A stretch of 64,000 bases of DNA from positions 30,568,501 through 30,632,500 of the forward strand of contig NC_065574.1 in assembly GCF_937616625.2 (NCBI RefSeq), given 5' to 3'. Position numbers and translations under genes: made by a program. Below, piece after piece: positions 22,938 to 36,081 of the stretch. Every line of letters begins with the position of its first letter. The first letter of the stretch is position 1. Under the pieces are notes generated by a model. It was not told the origin of the DNA. It made no database searches and saw nothing but the letters and a program-made list of their open reading frames with translations. The DNA is from Mercurialis annua (lineage: Eukaryota; Streptophyta; Magnoliopsida; Malpighiales; Euphorbiaceae).

Positions 22938-24258
22938 ATATACTGATATGAGTTCATAATGCTATTTACACTTATTAAGTTTAAAACACTTAAAACAAAT
23001 CATTTTACTGATATACGGAAGATTATGGAAATAACAGTATTAAATGATCCCCGCGTAAGTGTGACGTATCATACCGAACCCAGAGTAGACGGGAACAAAT
23101 CCTCGTCTTATACTAGCGTAAGCAAGACATTGTTATGCCGATCCAGAGTACTTACTGTTGCACACAGTCTCAATACAAGCCTACTGAGTATCTCATTCCA
23201 ATCCAGATCCATAATCGCTTAAAACAGTTTGAAAACAATTTAATACAAAAATAATTGCGGTACTTAATAAAGCGGTAAATAACACTACAAACGCACAGCT
23301 TGCGAATGCACTTGATATCCTGGAAAGCAACCTAAACATGCTCTGACTCCGTAGCACGATCAATCGTCGGGTCTAGAATCAAAGCTTAAGTTAAAAACAA
23401 TTCATCCCTAACTCTAAGAATACTAGACACCACATAAGACTAGTATCTCAACCACAAGCCAAAGCATATGCCACGGAATAAAAATCAAACGTATACAATC
23501 CATAGCCAAAGTAATACTAGAGTCAAAAATAAATTAAGCCTAATTAAGTTCTCTTTTGAAAACATAATCCGGAGTACTTATATAACTAAGTTTAAAACAT
23601 TAAAACCAAGTGAAAATCCCATAGTAGTGAATTAGAATTTAAGCTTAGCGACTCAAGTCCCACCCGACCCAAAGATATGCCAGGATAAAACCAAAACATT
23701 CCTCATTTTAAAATACGGAACTCAACCTGGCTTAACAACAAAGATACACATTTACAAAAAACCCAAACCTAGCCACAATCGGTCAAAACACCCAAAGTAG
23801 ACACAAGCGTGTCACAACACATAAATAGGTTCTAAATACGCATATGAGTTCACCAACTCAGATCTGAATATAGAGAAGCCAATTCAACCATTTACATGGA
23901 ATAACATTGCCAACTCGTTCTGGGAAAGCCAGTTCACCCTGTCGCGACGCGACACCTTTCAAAATCCAATGCACGACGCGACAATCTCGCGACCACATGG
24001 TGCATTCCTTGATGTATCGAGGGGCTTCTTTCCTTCAATATCTCGCGGCGCAACAACGCTATTTGTACCCCAAACCACTTTGAAATCGCTCTGAAGCTTC
24101 ACTATCCTTCACATATGCCCGTTTTGCTCTATTACGTTCAGAAAACAATCAATTCCATGCATATGCCTGCAACACTTGAACATAACGAATAAAGACCAAA
24201 ACAAGTATGAATTTGACAATGAAACACAATAATCGATAACTAAAAGCCCTCGGAAATG
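22938..24258 (-). mobile_element. 5' LTR remnant of element A
   Basis: Continues copy A after the solo LTR and matches 46,919-47,913 of copy B. Contains the stem-loop at 23,069-23,088 of the shifted window (actual arms CTCAATA at 23,169-23,175 and TACTGAG at 23,182-23,188), CTTAATAAAGCGGTAAATAAC, and beyond the point where copy B is interrupted a GTCGCGACGCGAC cassette (23,940-24,060). Truncated on both sides: the LTR 3' end was deleted with the primer site, and at 24,258 it meets another LTR. Confidence 0.65.
23940..24060 (-). repeat. Dyad cassette (GTCGCGACGCGAC type)
   Basis: Contains GTCGCGACGCGAC, GACGCGACAATCTCGCGA and CTCGCGGCGC within 120 bp of otherwise AT-rich DNA. Imperfect dyads share the TCGCG/CGCGA arms. 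Same kind of cassette as in the other LTRs, but another sequence. Confidence 0.6.
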
Positions 24259-24445
24259 GGAGTATTTCTACTCCTAAGAGAGAGCTGAGCTACACCGAGT
24301 TACAACCGAACACACTTGAACCATAACCATAGTCCCGAGAGTAGAGCTACACCGAGTTACTCTACTGGGTCCCAGAGCTAGGCTACCATCGAGTTACCCC
24401 AACCATCACATACCTCATCTAGATCAATACCGGTGCGCACGCAGT

Positions 24446-24464
24446 CCTAATGATGCCCATTAGG
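24446..24464 (-). other. Conserved LTR stem-loop, stem type CCTAATG
   Basis: CCTAATG-ATGCC-CATTAGG, perfect stem, identical to 6,273-6,291. Confidence 0.8.
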
Positions 24465-26269
24465 TAGCATGTTCCAACTAAGAGCCATAATGGAAAAAAA
24501 AGTTCAGAATTATACGTATACAATATATATAGATATTAAAATAACAATTTACTTAATAAAGCGGTAAATAGTAAGTACAAACTCACTGCTTTCTAATCCA
24601 CGTGATAACCTGGCAAGCAATCTAATCCCGTTTTGCCTCTGAAGCACGAACGGTCGATGAGCCTAAACAATATAAATGATTATTAAAATGGACACTAACT
24701 CTAGAGAGTACTAGACACCATATATGAATAGCACACTATAAGGTCAAGAAAAACACAGCCAAACAGAATGGACAAATTATCACATAATGACCCGAGTCAA
24801 AATACGAACCACATCGAGTAACACAGTGCTCAAATAATTAATAAGCCAACAATAAGTTAAGTCTATTGAGTTCCCACTTTAAAATCTGTTTCGGAAAATA
24901 TTATTCAAATATTAACTAAATAATAAAATAAATCAATTTCCAAATAGTGGGTTAGCCAAATTACCGATAACTACCAAACCACCTCACATGTCGGGCTACC
25001 CAAGTCTAACCAAACCCAAAATAATTTATCAAAAAAATAAATCAGAGTCTATAATTCCAATAAACAACTTTGATAAAATAATATGTTTATTCAAATTATA
25101 AACAATAATTTATAATTAATAAAACAACTGTGATATAATAAAAAAATCAAAACGGAACCCAATAACTTTAAACATAAGTAACCCAAGTTACAACCAAATA
25201 CTTAACCGAAATAAGTTAAGAAAGCGTTTTTTAAAACTAAATTTATAATTTAGCCAATAACAGTTTAAAAATTCTCAAACGATAATTACCCAAGTAATTA
25301 TCCCAATAAAAGATAATAAAATACTTTTCAAATTTATAATACTCCAAAACAATATTATTTTCAAAGGAGTAAACCGCCATAAATTAAAATCAATTTGATA
25401 CTTAAAAGTTCGGTTTCATTAATTGATAATAACCCAATCAAAACTTTAGTGCACAAAAAAATTAAACCAACCAATTGAACAATTTGCTAAACCCTAATTC
25501 ATAACCCTATCATAATGAGTAGTATGAGCAGAATATGAACAGTCACAACACATATCTTCGTGCTGTCATAAAACCACAAAAAGATAGCTGAACTGAACGA
25601 CGAGATTATGGCCAATAAGAAATCAATTTCTGATCTCAAACAATCAAGGCCAGATTCAAATAAAAATTACCCAACTTATAAGAACAATCCAAAAGAACTA
25701 AGCACAACAGTGGCCAAGTTTGGCAGCTCAAGCAACTCAACTTAGAAGACGGCCGAATTCAACACGGCAAGAACAATAGAATCACACGAAAAAACCCAAT
25801 ATGTTATGACCAATTCTACCTCAGTTATTAATCCTAGGAACGACATAGACAACCCTAAGAGGTAAGAACCCATCGGCAGCAACAATAATTGCTAAAACAA
25901 TAACATTAACTCAAAAGCGGTAAATTATAACGGCGCTAGAACTCAACATATTTACGTACCGAAATCAATTCCAATGCGTAAGGATTAACGAGAATGAAGT
26001 CTGCTGAAGTAACGAGGAAACCCAACTCAGATTGAAGCTAAAACAAACAAGATACGAATTAAAATCGATATTGACGACATTGAATTAAATATGGAAAACC
26101 AACGTGAGAACTTACTGGAATCAAAAGCGAATGGAAGAGTAGAATGATGTAATGTTTTATAGCGTATTCAGTAGTGAAAAGTCGGCTAAGGTTTGTTTTA
26201 AAACAAAATAAAGAAATAGGGTTTGAAACAGAAACGTAACAAGTCTATTTATAGACCTCTTAGATCGTC

Positions 26270-26473
26270 AGCGTAAGGAACGATCGTGCAAGAATGCGAA
26301 CGATCGTGCACTCATATTCAAGTGCACGCTCGTTCACTTGAGGTGCACGATCGTGTACTATTATTCAACTTCTCGCTCGTGTACTTTGGTGCATGGTCGT
26401 GTACCTGACAGCAAGCACAAGGTGCTTGTTTTAGATGTACGGTTAGGGCCTAGGGGAGGACTCCTTCGAGTCC
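26270..26473 (-). repeat. Dyad cassette with a motif shared across LTR groups
   Basis: Contains several CGATCGTGCA, GTGCACGATCGTGTAC and GTGTACTTTGGTGCATGG units, close to the cassette motif of the group-2 solo LTR at 20,689-22,932 although the LTR bodies are different. Nearer the LTR start are CAAGCAC-AAG-GTGCTTG (26,413-26,429) and GGACTC-CTTC-GAGTCC (26,458-26,473). Confidence 0.75.
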
Positions 26474-26562
26474 GGCCCGCCAGACTTAACCCGGACCCAC
26501 AAACGAACCAAAAACTTATCAAAACTCAACAGAAAAATGACGAAAAACCACGGGATATTACA

Positions 26563-26812
26563 ATTGGTGATTGAGTTAGATGTCTACTTAACTTTATTTT
26601 TCCATAACTATTAATAATTTTTAATATTATAATTGCTTGCAAAATATTTATCAGTACAGATATTACTCTTAATTAGGCTACTAATTAGGCTTAAATATAT
26701 TTTTCTATAATAATTAGACTTCTATACTTAACTAAAATTACTTTTCTAATAGTGTTAGACTTTTATTTAATTTTACATTTGCTACGCACGTAAGCGACAT
26801 TTATATGATTCG

Positions 26813-26877
<65 letters not shown>

Positions 26878-27071
26878 ATAGATTGAATTATTAAATATCA
26901 TCAAAATTAAATTGTTAATTATCATATGACCCGTTATAAATGTGTATTATAGATAGATTGAATTATTAAATCTAATAAACTACTATTTAAAAAAAATTAA
27001 TAATTATAGTACGCGAACGATATTTATATGACTAGTTATATATATTAAATGTTAAATAGATAAATATAAAT
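26563..27071. repeat. AT-rich spacer with (TA)n microsatellite
   Basis: No gene seen. An uninterrupted TA run spans about 26,814-26,872. It is flanked by imperfect repeats of ATTATAAATAGATTGAATTATTAAAT (26,870 and 26,947) and of a GCGACATTTATATGATTCGTTATATAT-like unit (26,797 and 27,012). Confidence 0.85.
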
Positions 27072-27076
27072 ATAAT

Positions 27077-29397
27077 TGTGAGTGGAGCGGGGTTCGGGGG
27101 CCGCTCGCCCAAGGCTTATGGCTGACTTCTCGATTTGGAAATGATTTGAAAAATGGAGTCGCCACCTAGTTCAACTAGGAAATGCCTTTTAACCGAATAG
27201 ATAGCCTTACTCGCCTCCGGTAACACTATCGTGAATCGGACCAAAGACAAGGGTTCGTGGACCTCCCCGAGTCTCATGTGCTTGGCTTATCTGTTACCGG
27301 CTTTATTTTATGGACATATTTGTTTTATATCTCATCTCAATAATATATGGAGTTCACAAGATATGGAAGCTGTAAATAAACAATGATGAAAACAGTAAAC
27401 ACGTTTTACGCGCATATGACTCGATCTGGACTGGCATTTGAGGCAAGTAGCAGGTACTCCTAAGCATACATCTAACCTTAGAGGTTTCTAACAAGTAGCA
27501 TAAGTCTGGTTGGTCTGGATTGATTACATGCACAAAACCTAAAACCGGATGTATAAGTGTGATTGATTGATTGATTTTATTAGGTGAGTCTTGAAAAACC
27601 TATACAACCATTACTACTTTTTCATATTAGTCCTACGATGTCTAAGTGATGGGTTGGATTTGCATTAATGGGCCAATTTTGAGTGATTAGTCCTTTAACC
27701 GATTATTAATGGATTTGGATGCTTTTGGAAAGCAGTAAACAGTGCTAGCATGCTCAGGGGCAGTTGGATATACATACAAGGTTAGAGATACTTTTAAACC
27801 TCGTTGACTTTGAGTGCCTGACACTCGCGCGGGTTTTGACCATCGGTTTGGTCAGAATAGGCTTTCGGTCAGATCACGAGAGTTTTGCGCCTCGTTTATC
27901 CGGTTCTAGTGGTTCAATCCGGAGTCAATTCCGAGTTTGGGTTGGCCCAGAATCAGCTCTCGAAGTTGTTGGTTTGCTGGGCCTCAGGCTCGTGGACCCG
28001 GTTTATACACTATGTAACATATTTGGACTTCTGGGTCTGTTTTACATTGGGTATGGCCCGTTAGATTATAGAATATTAAACTACACTAAATTCTCTACGT
28101 CAGGGTTCAAATTGGGCCTGAGTTGGAGTTCGGATGGGCCCGGAAACACGTTTTGAAGTTTGGATTGCGTTTGGAAGATCTGGGAGCGAATCTGGGGATC
28201 TGGCGAAGAATGAACACGGCGCCGGTTCATAGTGCCGTCGCCGGCAGGATGACATGGCGGCGCCGCCGGCTGTTCGTCGGCAATTTTTGAGTCGTTTTGT
28301 TTTGCTTCGTTCTCACTCGTTTTAACTCTGTTTTTCATGCAAAAGTAGTCAAAACAGCATAAAATTGAACAACGAATCTAAAAAACACATAATCGAAGTG
28401 TTTAGAGCTCATCTATGTAAAATTAGTTTTCTGGTCAACAACTTTTTTTAGGGTTTTCTTAACGCAAAATTATCTAAAATCTACTTACAACATACATTCT
28501 AAGGTGTCTAAATTGATTGCTTTTTCATCGAATTTTATGGTGATAGGCAATTTAATAAATAAGTTATTCATGGTAATTCTATAACTAAAATTAACACATA
28601 TGCTAGCTATACATCCTAAAACATGCAATTACAGCAATTGTGATATTTTATGACATGTCAAATCAAAGGAATTATGATAGAGGGTCCTCAGAAATACCGT
28701 TCTAAGTCCTTGGCTCGTTTGCCGGCGAAGTGGATGCGGAATCCAGCTTTGAATCTATGCAGGGCTTGCGTTCTTGGAGAATCAACACGTGTTTAGTTCA
28801 GGACTGGATTCAATGTGTGTGTGTGAGGTGGCCGAATTTTCTGTCTAATTTTCTAGGGTTTCTATGACACCTTTAACCAGGCTTGCTTAAGGCTTTATTT
28901 ATAGTGGTTAAGGGTGACCTAGGATTTGGTTAGAGTCTTCTAGGGTTTAAATTGTTAATTGATAAGTCATTAGGTAATAAGATTAGCTTTAAACTCTATT
29001 TAATTAATTAAATTCGGATTTTGACTTGCTAGCTAAGTAAAAAGGTGCTAAAAGTCTATTTTAGTGCCTAAAAGTGCTAAAAAGGCCACTAAGGTCCTAT
29101 GAGTTTGGTTAAGGTCAATTTCAGTCCGTCAAACTTGCAAATTGGCCAATAAACTTCTAAGATATGGCATTTACTCCAGTTTCTAGACTTAGATTACAAT
29201 CTCGTTTGATTTTTATGGGCTATTCACGCCAAATTACGTTTTAATCCTCCAAGTTTACAGCTGTGCACAGATTACGCTTGCTTAGATTCCAGGAAGCAAA
29301 TAAAAAGCTCGTCACTCGGACAAATTTCTCTAGAAATCATCATTGGATGCTTCAGTTCCTTATCACTTTTTACCTATCCGAAAAATAGGTGTCTACA
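27077..29397 (-). mobile_element. Tat/Ogre-like solo LTR with perfect TSD
   Basis: On the minus strand it starts TGTAGACACC at 29,397 and ends CGCTCCACTCACA at 27,077. The target duplication ATAAT is identical at 27,072-27,076 and 29,398-29,402. Length is 2,321 bp. TATAAATA lies at 28,896-28,903 (minus). Near its 3' end it has the AACTAGGTGGCGACTCCA block that I associate, from general knowledge, with Tat/Ogre-lineage Ty3/gypsy elements. Fragments of the same LTR occur at 517-1,213 and 33,429-34,524. The GC-rich 28,200-28,280 segment codes for nothing I recognise. Confidence 0.9.
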
Positions 29398-29402
29398 ATA
29401 AT

Positions 29403-29629
29403 ATATTGTTTTCAGCGAGGGAGATAGGGTAGGCCCAAGTAGGTCTTTCGTATGTCATGTTAACCTATCTATATTGTGACGGTCCACTAGAATTTGGCAA
29501 AAAAAACGGTCCACTAGAAAATTAAAGGATTGTACATAATTAATAAGAGCTATACATAAATTTAAATATAAATATACTGCCTCTTTAGTGTAGAAATGAT
29601 CTTTATTGTATTAAATTTATCAGAAATTA

Positions 29630-29666
<37 letters not shown>

Positions 29667-29735
29667 ATTTATATAAAAATAAATAATTCATGCATAAGAG
29701 TAGGAAAATACCAATCAAGTTTAGGGGAGAAGTTA
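29403..29735. other. AT-rich interval, TTA microsatellite
   Basis: No gene or element recognised. A (TTA)n-type tract lies at about 29,626-29,666, and CGGTCCACTAGAA occurs twice at 29,482-29,519. Confidence 0.7.
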
Positions 29736-30113
29736 GGATTAATTCCATAAAAAATCACGACCTTTACATTACATGAAATTTTATTTTAATCACGACCTTT
29801 AAAACTTCCTATATAAAATCATGACCTTTCATTTTTTTCTTAAAATCTATCATTTTAGTGTACTTTTTTTTACTAAGATCTTCATTAAACTATTAGTTAA
29901 ATACCCAAATTATAAATTAACAGCAAATATTATTATCTTTCGGCTAGAGTCTGGAGGATTACTAATTTTTTGTCAAAAAGAGTTACACCTAATTTTACTT
30001 TATTGATAGATTTGAAACAAAATGAAAGGCTGTGCCTTTAAATGCCAACTTTTAAATATTGTGATTAAAATGAAACTTCGTGTAAAGGTCGTGATTTTTT
30101 ATGGAATTAATCC
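29736..30113. mobile_element. Mutator-type MITE (378 bp)
   Basis: Ends GGATTAATTCC and GGAATTAATCC. The inverted ends extend about 60 bases (CATAAAAAATCACGACCTTTACA and its complement). Flanking 9-bp direct repeats GAGAAGTTA (29,727-29,735) and GAGAAATTA (30,114-30,122) differ at one base. A 9-bp target duplication is typical of Mutator-like elements. The open frame at 29,821-30,006 is internal to the foldback and not a gene. Confidence 0.85.
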
Positions 30114-30286
30114 GAGAAATTAATGATTATTTAAAAAGTTATGACTATTTTGATCAAAACATAAATTTACGAGATAAATCGATACTCCTTCCATCCCAAA
30201 TTGATAGGTACTCCCTCTATTTTTTTTAGTTGTGCATTTAGCCAAATGAATTTGTCTATATTTACATGTCCATTTAGAATTTCAAG
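30114..30286. other. AT-rich interval with Stowaway-like end fragments
   Basis: Contains ACTCCTTCCATCCCAAATTGAT and TACTCCCTCTATTTTTTTTAG, which resemble the left ends of Stowaway-like MITEs. No matching right ends were found, so these are fragments at best. Confidence 0.4.
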
Positions 30287-31025
30287 ATGACTTTATAAAG
30301 GATGGGGGATAATCTCTTGCTAAGAGCTTTTGAAAGCATCTTGTAAAACCCATTTATCAAACTGATAGGACGGTAATCCTTAATGTTTGACGATCCTGCC
30401 ACCTTTGGAACCAAAACTAAAAAGGAAAAGTTAATACCTCTAGGTAGAGTGCTAAAACTGTGAAACTTACTGAAGAAATCAATAATGACATCCTTCATCG
30501 CTGGCCACGCTCTCTGGTAACAATTAAAATTAAAATCGTCCAGTCCTGTAGCCTTATTCACGCCACAAGAAGAGATAGCATCAAGAATTTTAGGCTCCAC
30601 AAAAGACTTGATCAAAGATTCACTTTACGCATCAGAGATCTTATCGAAAGTGAGACCAGAGATGTCAAAACCAATCCTTCCCTCACAGCTGAAAAGAGAT
30701 TTATAGAAATCTCTAATATGGACCCTAATGTCCTTTGGCTCCGAGTAAGTAGTTTCATCCACCAGCAGAGATGAAATATGGTTGTTCCTATAATGGGAAG
30801 AGGCCATGCTGTGGAAAAACTTTATGTTCCTGCCGCCTTCAGAATTCCATTTAAGCCTTGATTTTTATAGCCAGAGAGACTCCACGTTCTTTTCTGCACG
30901 CCAAAGGTCAGCTTTAAGACTAGTGTATTCGGCCAGCTCCTCTTTTGTCATGGTTACCGAATCAGCAGCAATGTCTTTAGCTAAAATCATCCCCAAGAGC
31001 TCCTGAATTGTCTTGTTCTGGTCAA
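30287..31025 (-). pseudogene. LINE (L1-type) reverse transcriptase fragment
   Basis: One minus-strand frame gives, N to C: a linker domain (KTIQELLGMILAKDIAADS, then KSRLKWNSEGGRNIKFFH), the segment FFHSMASSHYRNNHISSLL, and FYKSLFSCEG. Reverse-transcriptase blocks follow: GVNKATGLDDFNFNCYQRAW, FLVLVPKVAGSSNIKDYRPI and SLINGFYKMLSKALSKRL. This is the region between endonuclease and early RT of plant L1-type LINEs. The frame is broken by stops (after SLWL and after ISDA) and lacks endonuclease, the catalytic YADD part and the 3' end. It is a dead fragment. Confidence 0.92.
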
Positions 31026-31449
31026 CAAAGATCTCAAGCATTTTAGTAGAAATAGAAAGGCCATGTATGTGTAGAGGGAAGAGCAGGCGCTGAGAAGCAG
31101 CTGGTGATCACCGTCACATCATATGGCTTTTTATGGACCTGGACCTTCTTCTTCAGTCTTCAATTTAGATTATTGTATAGGCTCCACTTCTGCTTCTAAA
31201 TCACTTGCTTCCTTTCCTATGTTGTTTCTGCTAGAACTAGGTGTAATTAAGGCTCTCAATACTATCAATAATACTAGGTTGATGTTCGCGCGTTGTGCTT
31301 GATAAAACCGGTTTTTTAATTTAATTAATTTTGAGTATTAATTTTGTATTTAAATAACTGATTAAACAACTCCGAGTCTCCAACATGCATAAATACTTTA
31401 TTAACCCGAATTAATATAAGAATGCTAGAACAATATATAGATATCAAAA
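31026..31449. other. Unassigned interval
   Basis: Nothing recognised. Base composition is more balanced (31,060-31,260) than the surrounding LTR DNA. No long open frame, no inverted ends found. Confidence 0.6.
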
Positions 31450-33428
31450 ATTTAAACTTAGTAACAAGTAACAGACAAGTAAGACTTATAATTACTACTG
31501 CGGTCTAAGAGTAAAATTAGTTCAATAACTTTAATAAAATAAAGTAAGACCTGCGAGGAAATAAAGAATCGGAGACCAGCTGACTCGTTCAAATCATAAC
31601 TCTGGAAAAATTGGAAAAACAACGGGGTCAGATATACTGAAATGTGTTCATACAACTATTTGCATTTATTAAACGAAAACCTTTAAAAACCTTTACAACA
31701 TTTGTGAAGCATTTATCAATATGGATAAGCATTGAAATCCGAAATCACAAATATCTAATCCAGTTGTCGAGTCGGTGAGACGTATCTCCAAAACTGATCC
31801 CCGACTGTCACTCAAATAAAACGTGTGAGTCCCAGGAGACGTATCTTCCACCGGCGACCTCACTAGGTGAGACGTATCTCTAACCTTCCTCAATAACCAT
31901 ATGATCATACCGGTGCACACGCAGTCTCGATGATGCTCATCGAGTAGCCCGTTCCAATTCAGATCCATAATGCCGAAAACAGTTGGAAAGCTGTATATAC
32001 AATATATATGTATGCAAAAATACAATTTACTTAATAAAGCGGTAAATAGCGATATAAACTCACTGCTTGCTAATTCACGTGAAAACTCCTGGCAAGCGAC
32101 CTAAACTCGGTTCGCCTCGAAAGCACGAACGGTCGACGAGTCTAAACAAATGCAAATAGTTATTAAAAACGGACCATAACTTTATAGAGTACTAGACACC
32201 ACATAGGACTAGCACAAATAGCTTGCTACGGTAAAGCCAATCAGAGTAAACGCAATACTCAAATAATTATAAAGTCAACAACAAGTCAAGCTTTATTGAG
32301 TTCTCGCTTTAAAGTCTGTCTCAAAAAATATTATTTAAATATTTATTACATAAAAAACCAAATTAAAATCCATATCAGTGAGTCAGGCGAGTTATCAAAA
32401 CTACCAAGCTTCTTTCCACTTGTTTGGCGACCAAAGTCTAACCCAACTCAAAGGCTTTATCAAATTATAAACCCAAGTTTATAATTCCGAAAACAACTTT
32501 GATAAAATAATATATTATCCAACTTATAAACCATAGTTTATAATTATAAAAACAACCTTGATAAATAATAATCAAATTCAAAATGGAACTTAATAGCTTT
32601 AAATTAAAGTAACCCAAATTAGAGACCAAAAATTTAACTAAATAACTTTAGAAAATGTTCAGGGGCTAAATTGTAATTTAGCCAAATCGACATGCCAAAA
32701 TGATATTCGAAATCAAATATAATTACCTAAGTAATTATATAAATTTAGGTTACATGATAATTGTCGTTTACACTTTACTAATTTATAAATTAAAACAAAA
32801 TCCAAAAATTATTATTAAAACAATCACAATAGGTTAAACTAACTTGAGGGATTCAATTGTTTTAGTCAAAACAAATGAGTGATCATTATAGCCATTTAAC
32901 CATCTCCCTTGAATTCAAACAAGACAATTCCCTCCATCTAACAAAAAGTTGCAATAACCATCAAACTTAAGGCAACCTTAAATCCATACATGATTTATGC
33001 TAATATAGCAACTTTATTCATGAACAAACAATATACAAATCACCTAATCAAAACCTAAGAGAAACAGCAGCAATTGTAATAAGAAATCCAGAGCAAAATA
33101 AGAACAACGGTATATATTAAAACAAGGCAACGATAAACCGTACGGCGTAGAACGAAAGAACTAAATGTACCGTTAACGATTACAACACGTGAAGATCAAA
33201 GAGATCGATGAATAATGAAGAACTGTCGAAGAAATTTTAAGTTTATAGCTAGAACAATGAGATAGGAATCAAGAACCGTATTTGACGATATCGAAATCAA
33301 ATAAACCAAGTAACGTAATACTTACCGAATCTTTGAATCGAAAGGAAAAGGAATGAACGTCTGAATGTGTTTAAGAGCTTTAGAGTTGGCTAGGGTTTTA
33401 ATAAAATAGGCTTTTATAATTTTAAAAA
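31450..33428 (-). mobile_element. Group-1 LTR fragment (left end of copy B region)
   Basis: Minus-strand LTR body without either terminus. It contains the block before CTGCGGTCTAAGA, the GAGACGTATCTCC triple-motif slot (31,760-31,880), the stem-loop (31,926-31,944), CTTAATAAAGCGGTAAATAG, CACGTG and the leader block. From about 32,875 it matches positions 1-516. The upstream 1.4 kb would lie before the window in copy A. Confidence 0.8.
31926..31944 (-). other. Conserved LTR stem-loop, stem type CTCGATG
   Basis: CTCGATG-ATGCT-CATCGAG, perfect 7-bp stem. It differs from type CCTAATG at three base pairs, each changed on both arms. Confidence 0.82.
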
Positions 33429-34524
33429 CCGTGCTCATCCGATCCAGACTTCCAGACGTGTTTCCGGGCTCATCAGGACTCCAAGTCAGGCCCATTTTGC
33501 ACCCAGACGTAGGGAATTAGATGTAGTTTAATATTCTGTATTGTAATGGGCAAGACCCGATTTAAAACAGACTTAGAAGTCCAAATATGTACATAGTGTA
33601 TAAACCGGGCCCACGAGCCCGAGGCCCAGCAAACCAGCAACTTCCAGAGCCGATTCCGGGCTAACCCAAACTCGGAATTGACTCCGGATCAAACCAGTAG
33701 AACATGACAAACGAGACGCGCAACTCTCTTGATCTGACCGAAAACCCATTTTGACTAGACCGATGGTCAAAACCAGCGCGAGTGCCAGGCATTCAAAGGC
33801 AACGAGGTTTAAAAGTATTCCTAACCTTGTATGTATATCCAACTGCCCCTAAGCATACCAACAATGTTTACCGCTTTACAAAAGCATTCCAAATTAAATA
33901 ATAACCGGTTATAGGACTAATCACCTAAAATTGGCCCATTAATGCAATTCCAGTCCATCGCTTAGACATCGTAGGACTAATACGAAAACGTAGTAACAGT
34001 TGTATAGGCTTTTAAAGACTCGCCTAATAAAATCAATCAATCACACCTATACATCCGGTTTTAGGCTTTTGCATGTAAAATATCCAGACCAGTCAGACTT
34101 ATGTTATTTGCCAGAAATCTCTAAAGTTAGATGTATGCTTAGGAGTACCTGCTACTTGCCTCAAATGCAAGTGCAGATTAAGTCATATGCACGTCAAACT
34201 TGTTTACTGCCTTCATACATGTTTATATATAGCTTTCATATCCTATGAACTGCATATACTGCTGAGATAAGAATATAAAACGAATATGTCCAGTACATAA
34301 AGTCGGTAACCAATAAGCCAAGCACAAGTCTTGGGGAGGTCCACGAATCCTAGTCTTTGGTCCGATGCATGATAGTCTTAGCGGAGACGAGTAAGGCTAT
34401 CTAGTTGGTTAAAAGGTATTTCCTAGTTGAACTAGGTGGCGACTCCATCTTTTAAACCATTTCCAGATCAAGAAGTTAGCCATAAGCCTTGGGCGAGCGG
34501 CCCCTAAACCCCGCTCCGCTCACA
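33429..34524 (+). mobile_element. Tat/Ogre-like LTR fragment, copy B
   Basis: Ends CCGCTCCGCTCACA like the solo LTR at 27,077 (reverse orientation), with GGTGGCGACTCCATC nearby. It is 5'-truncated at the junction with a minus-strand LTR. It retains about 380 bp lost from copy A. Frames at 33,573-33,842 (minus) and 27,764-28,156 (plus) are the same LTR sequence and are not genes. Confidence 0.8.
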
Positions 34525-36081
34525 TACTGATACTATAAGGTAAGTGTATCCTTAGGGATATAAGGATTATGCGGCGGTTCAAGCGAGTAGATCGATTAAG
34601 AGTACTATTGGAAGATCGTGAATTAGGAATAAAGTAGTGCGATGTGAGATGCATAATGATGTCGAGTGAGATGCAGAGAAGAGCTACGAAGATCTACTTT
34701 ATTACAAGAAGCGAAGTCGTAACAAGTTATTATGTTGATGGTTATTGATAACATTATTAAGGTGTTATTTCTCTCGTAGTAGAAACGAAATGGTGCAAAA
34801 AAATGAAGTAAATATATTTATTATGAAAGGGAAGTTATGATTAATTCAAGAAAGTATAAGTGGAAGAGCGAATAAGTGAAAGTAAAGAGTAGTACGGAAA
34901 AGAAGTGCAAAGATATTGGAAAACAAAGGGAGAGTAATTGGATATGAGAGTATAGGAAGTTAAGAGAAGATGTGAAGGGATGTTGACGTTAGAATCATAT
35001 AAAGTAATGAACAAGAATTATACGGAAAATAATTTAATGGAAAGCGTTGTCAGGAGACGATTTAATGTGAATATGAAAGAGTTTCCTCTAGTAAGTTAAG
35101 TCATGAGTTAGAAAGTGATGTACTTTAGGTTGAGACATCGATTGTATGATGTAATTGTTGAGATATTCACATAATTATGTGTGAATTGAGTCTCAAGCTG
35201 AGAAATTGATGTAAATCAATTCTTAGCAAGGAATACACTACAAGTTTATCTTGAAAAGGAAACTGTTATAACAAACGTGCTGAGTACTGTTTTTGGATAG
35301 TCTCACGCGTGATGCAAAAACGTTGGATAAATTATGAAATCATAAATGTTATCGTTTCTTGAGAAAGAATTCTAGTATAAGAAGGTAAGTTGCGAGTAAT
35401 GGAATTAGTATACTATAAAAAATTACGAAATTGCAAGTGATAAGCGGGAATGAACGGAAAGATTATTATTTAAGGACGATAGAGTGACGTTGATTAAGAT
35501 AAGATATTCGGTTGTGAAATGACGAATAGAAATCGTTACCAAGGAATGGATTTGATATGAGATAAAGTATTGGTATAAAGTGCAAGAATATGAACATTGA
35601 AACTACAATAAGAGATTAAATAATGTAGAACGATGAAAGGTTGATATTAAGTTAAGATTGACATATACTATCGTGTTGGAGAAATTTGGAATAAAGAGCA
35701 AAAGCGATTATCGGTAATTTGATGGAAATGGAGCTACGAGTATGTAAATATGCTAGTGTGCTAAAGATGAGTAACACGAGTAAAGACTATTGCTGATAAT
35801 GGAATAGTCATGCAGTAAGATATTTGAGTAAAGATGGTTGCGATTGTTAGGTGAATAATAAGGAACAAAGAATGGGTAAGTCGTGATTAAGAAGGACATA
35901 TCGTTAGGAAACGATTAACAAATGAGAAATTTAGCTTACAAGATAAGCTTCCCATCATTGCGTGTTATACGACCACGAAGTGCAAAAAATTATCATACAA
36001 AAAGGAATTAGTCCAAACTCAACGTAACACTCATAGTTTTGAGTTCCAATTCGGGGACGAATTATTTTAAGGGGGGAAGAA
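34525..36081 (+). mobile_element. Element X internal 3' region, copy B
   Basis: Matches 1,214-2,881. Ends with TTCGGGGACGAATTATTTTA followed by the intact polypurine tract AAGGGGGGAAGAA (36,069-36,081), the presumed plus-strand primer. No open frame. Confidence 0.75.

Larger units (their letters stand above)
24259..26562 (-). mobile_element. Group-1 LTR, 3' end truncated
   Basis: On the minus strand it starts TGTAATATCCCG at 26,562 and runs through TATAAATAG (26,245-26,253), the body, CACGTG and the stem-loop (24,446-24,464) to the triple-motif slot (24,285-24,400). There it is cut, so the TAGCGCC end block is missing. No polypurine tract lies beyond 26,562, so it may be the remains of a solo or 5' LTR. 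Confidence 0.8.

Noticed and set aside
26814..26872. Long TA run as a replication origin or promoter
   Set aside because: A plain microsatellite with no other supporting signal.
27764..28156. 130-codon frame resembling frames at 33,573-33,842
   Set aside because: Both are the same stretch of the Tat/Ogre-like LTR, and the frame is disrupted in copy A.
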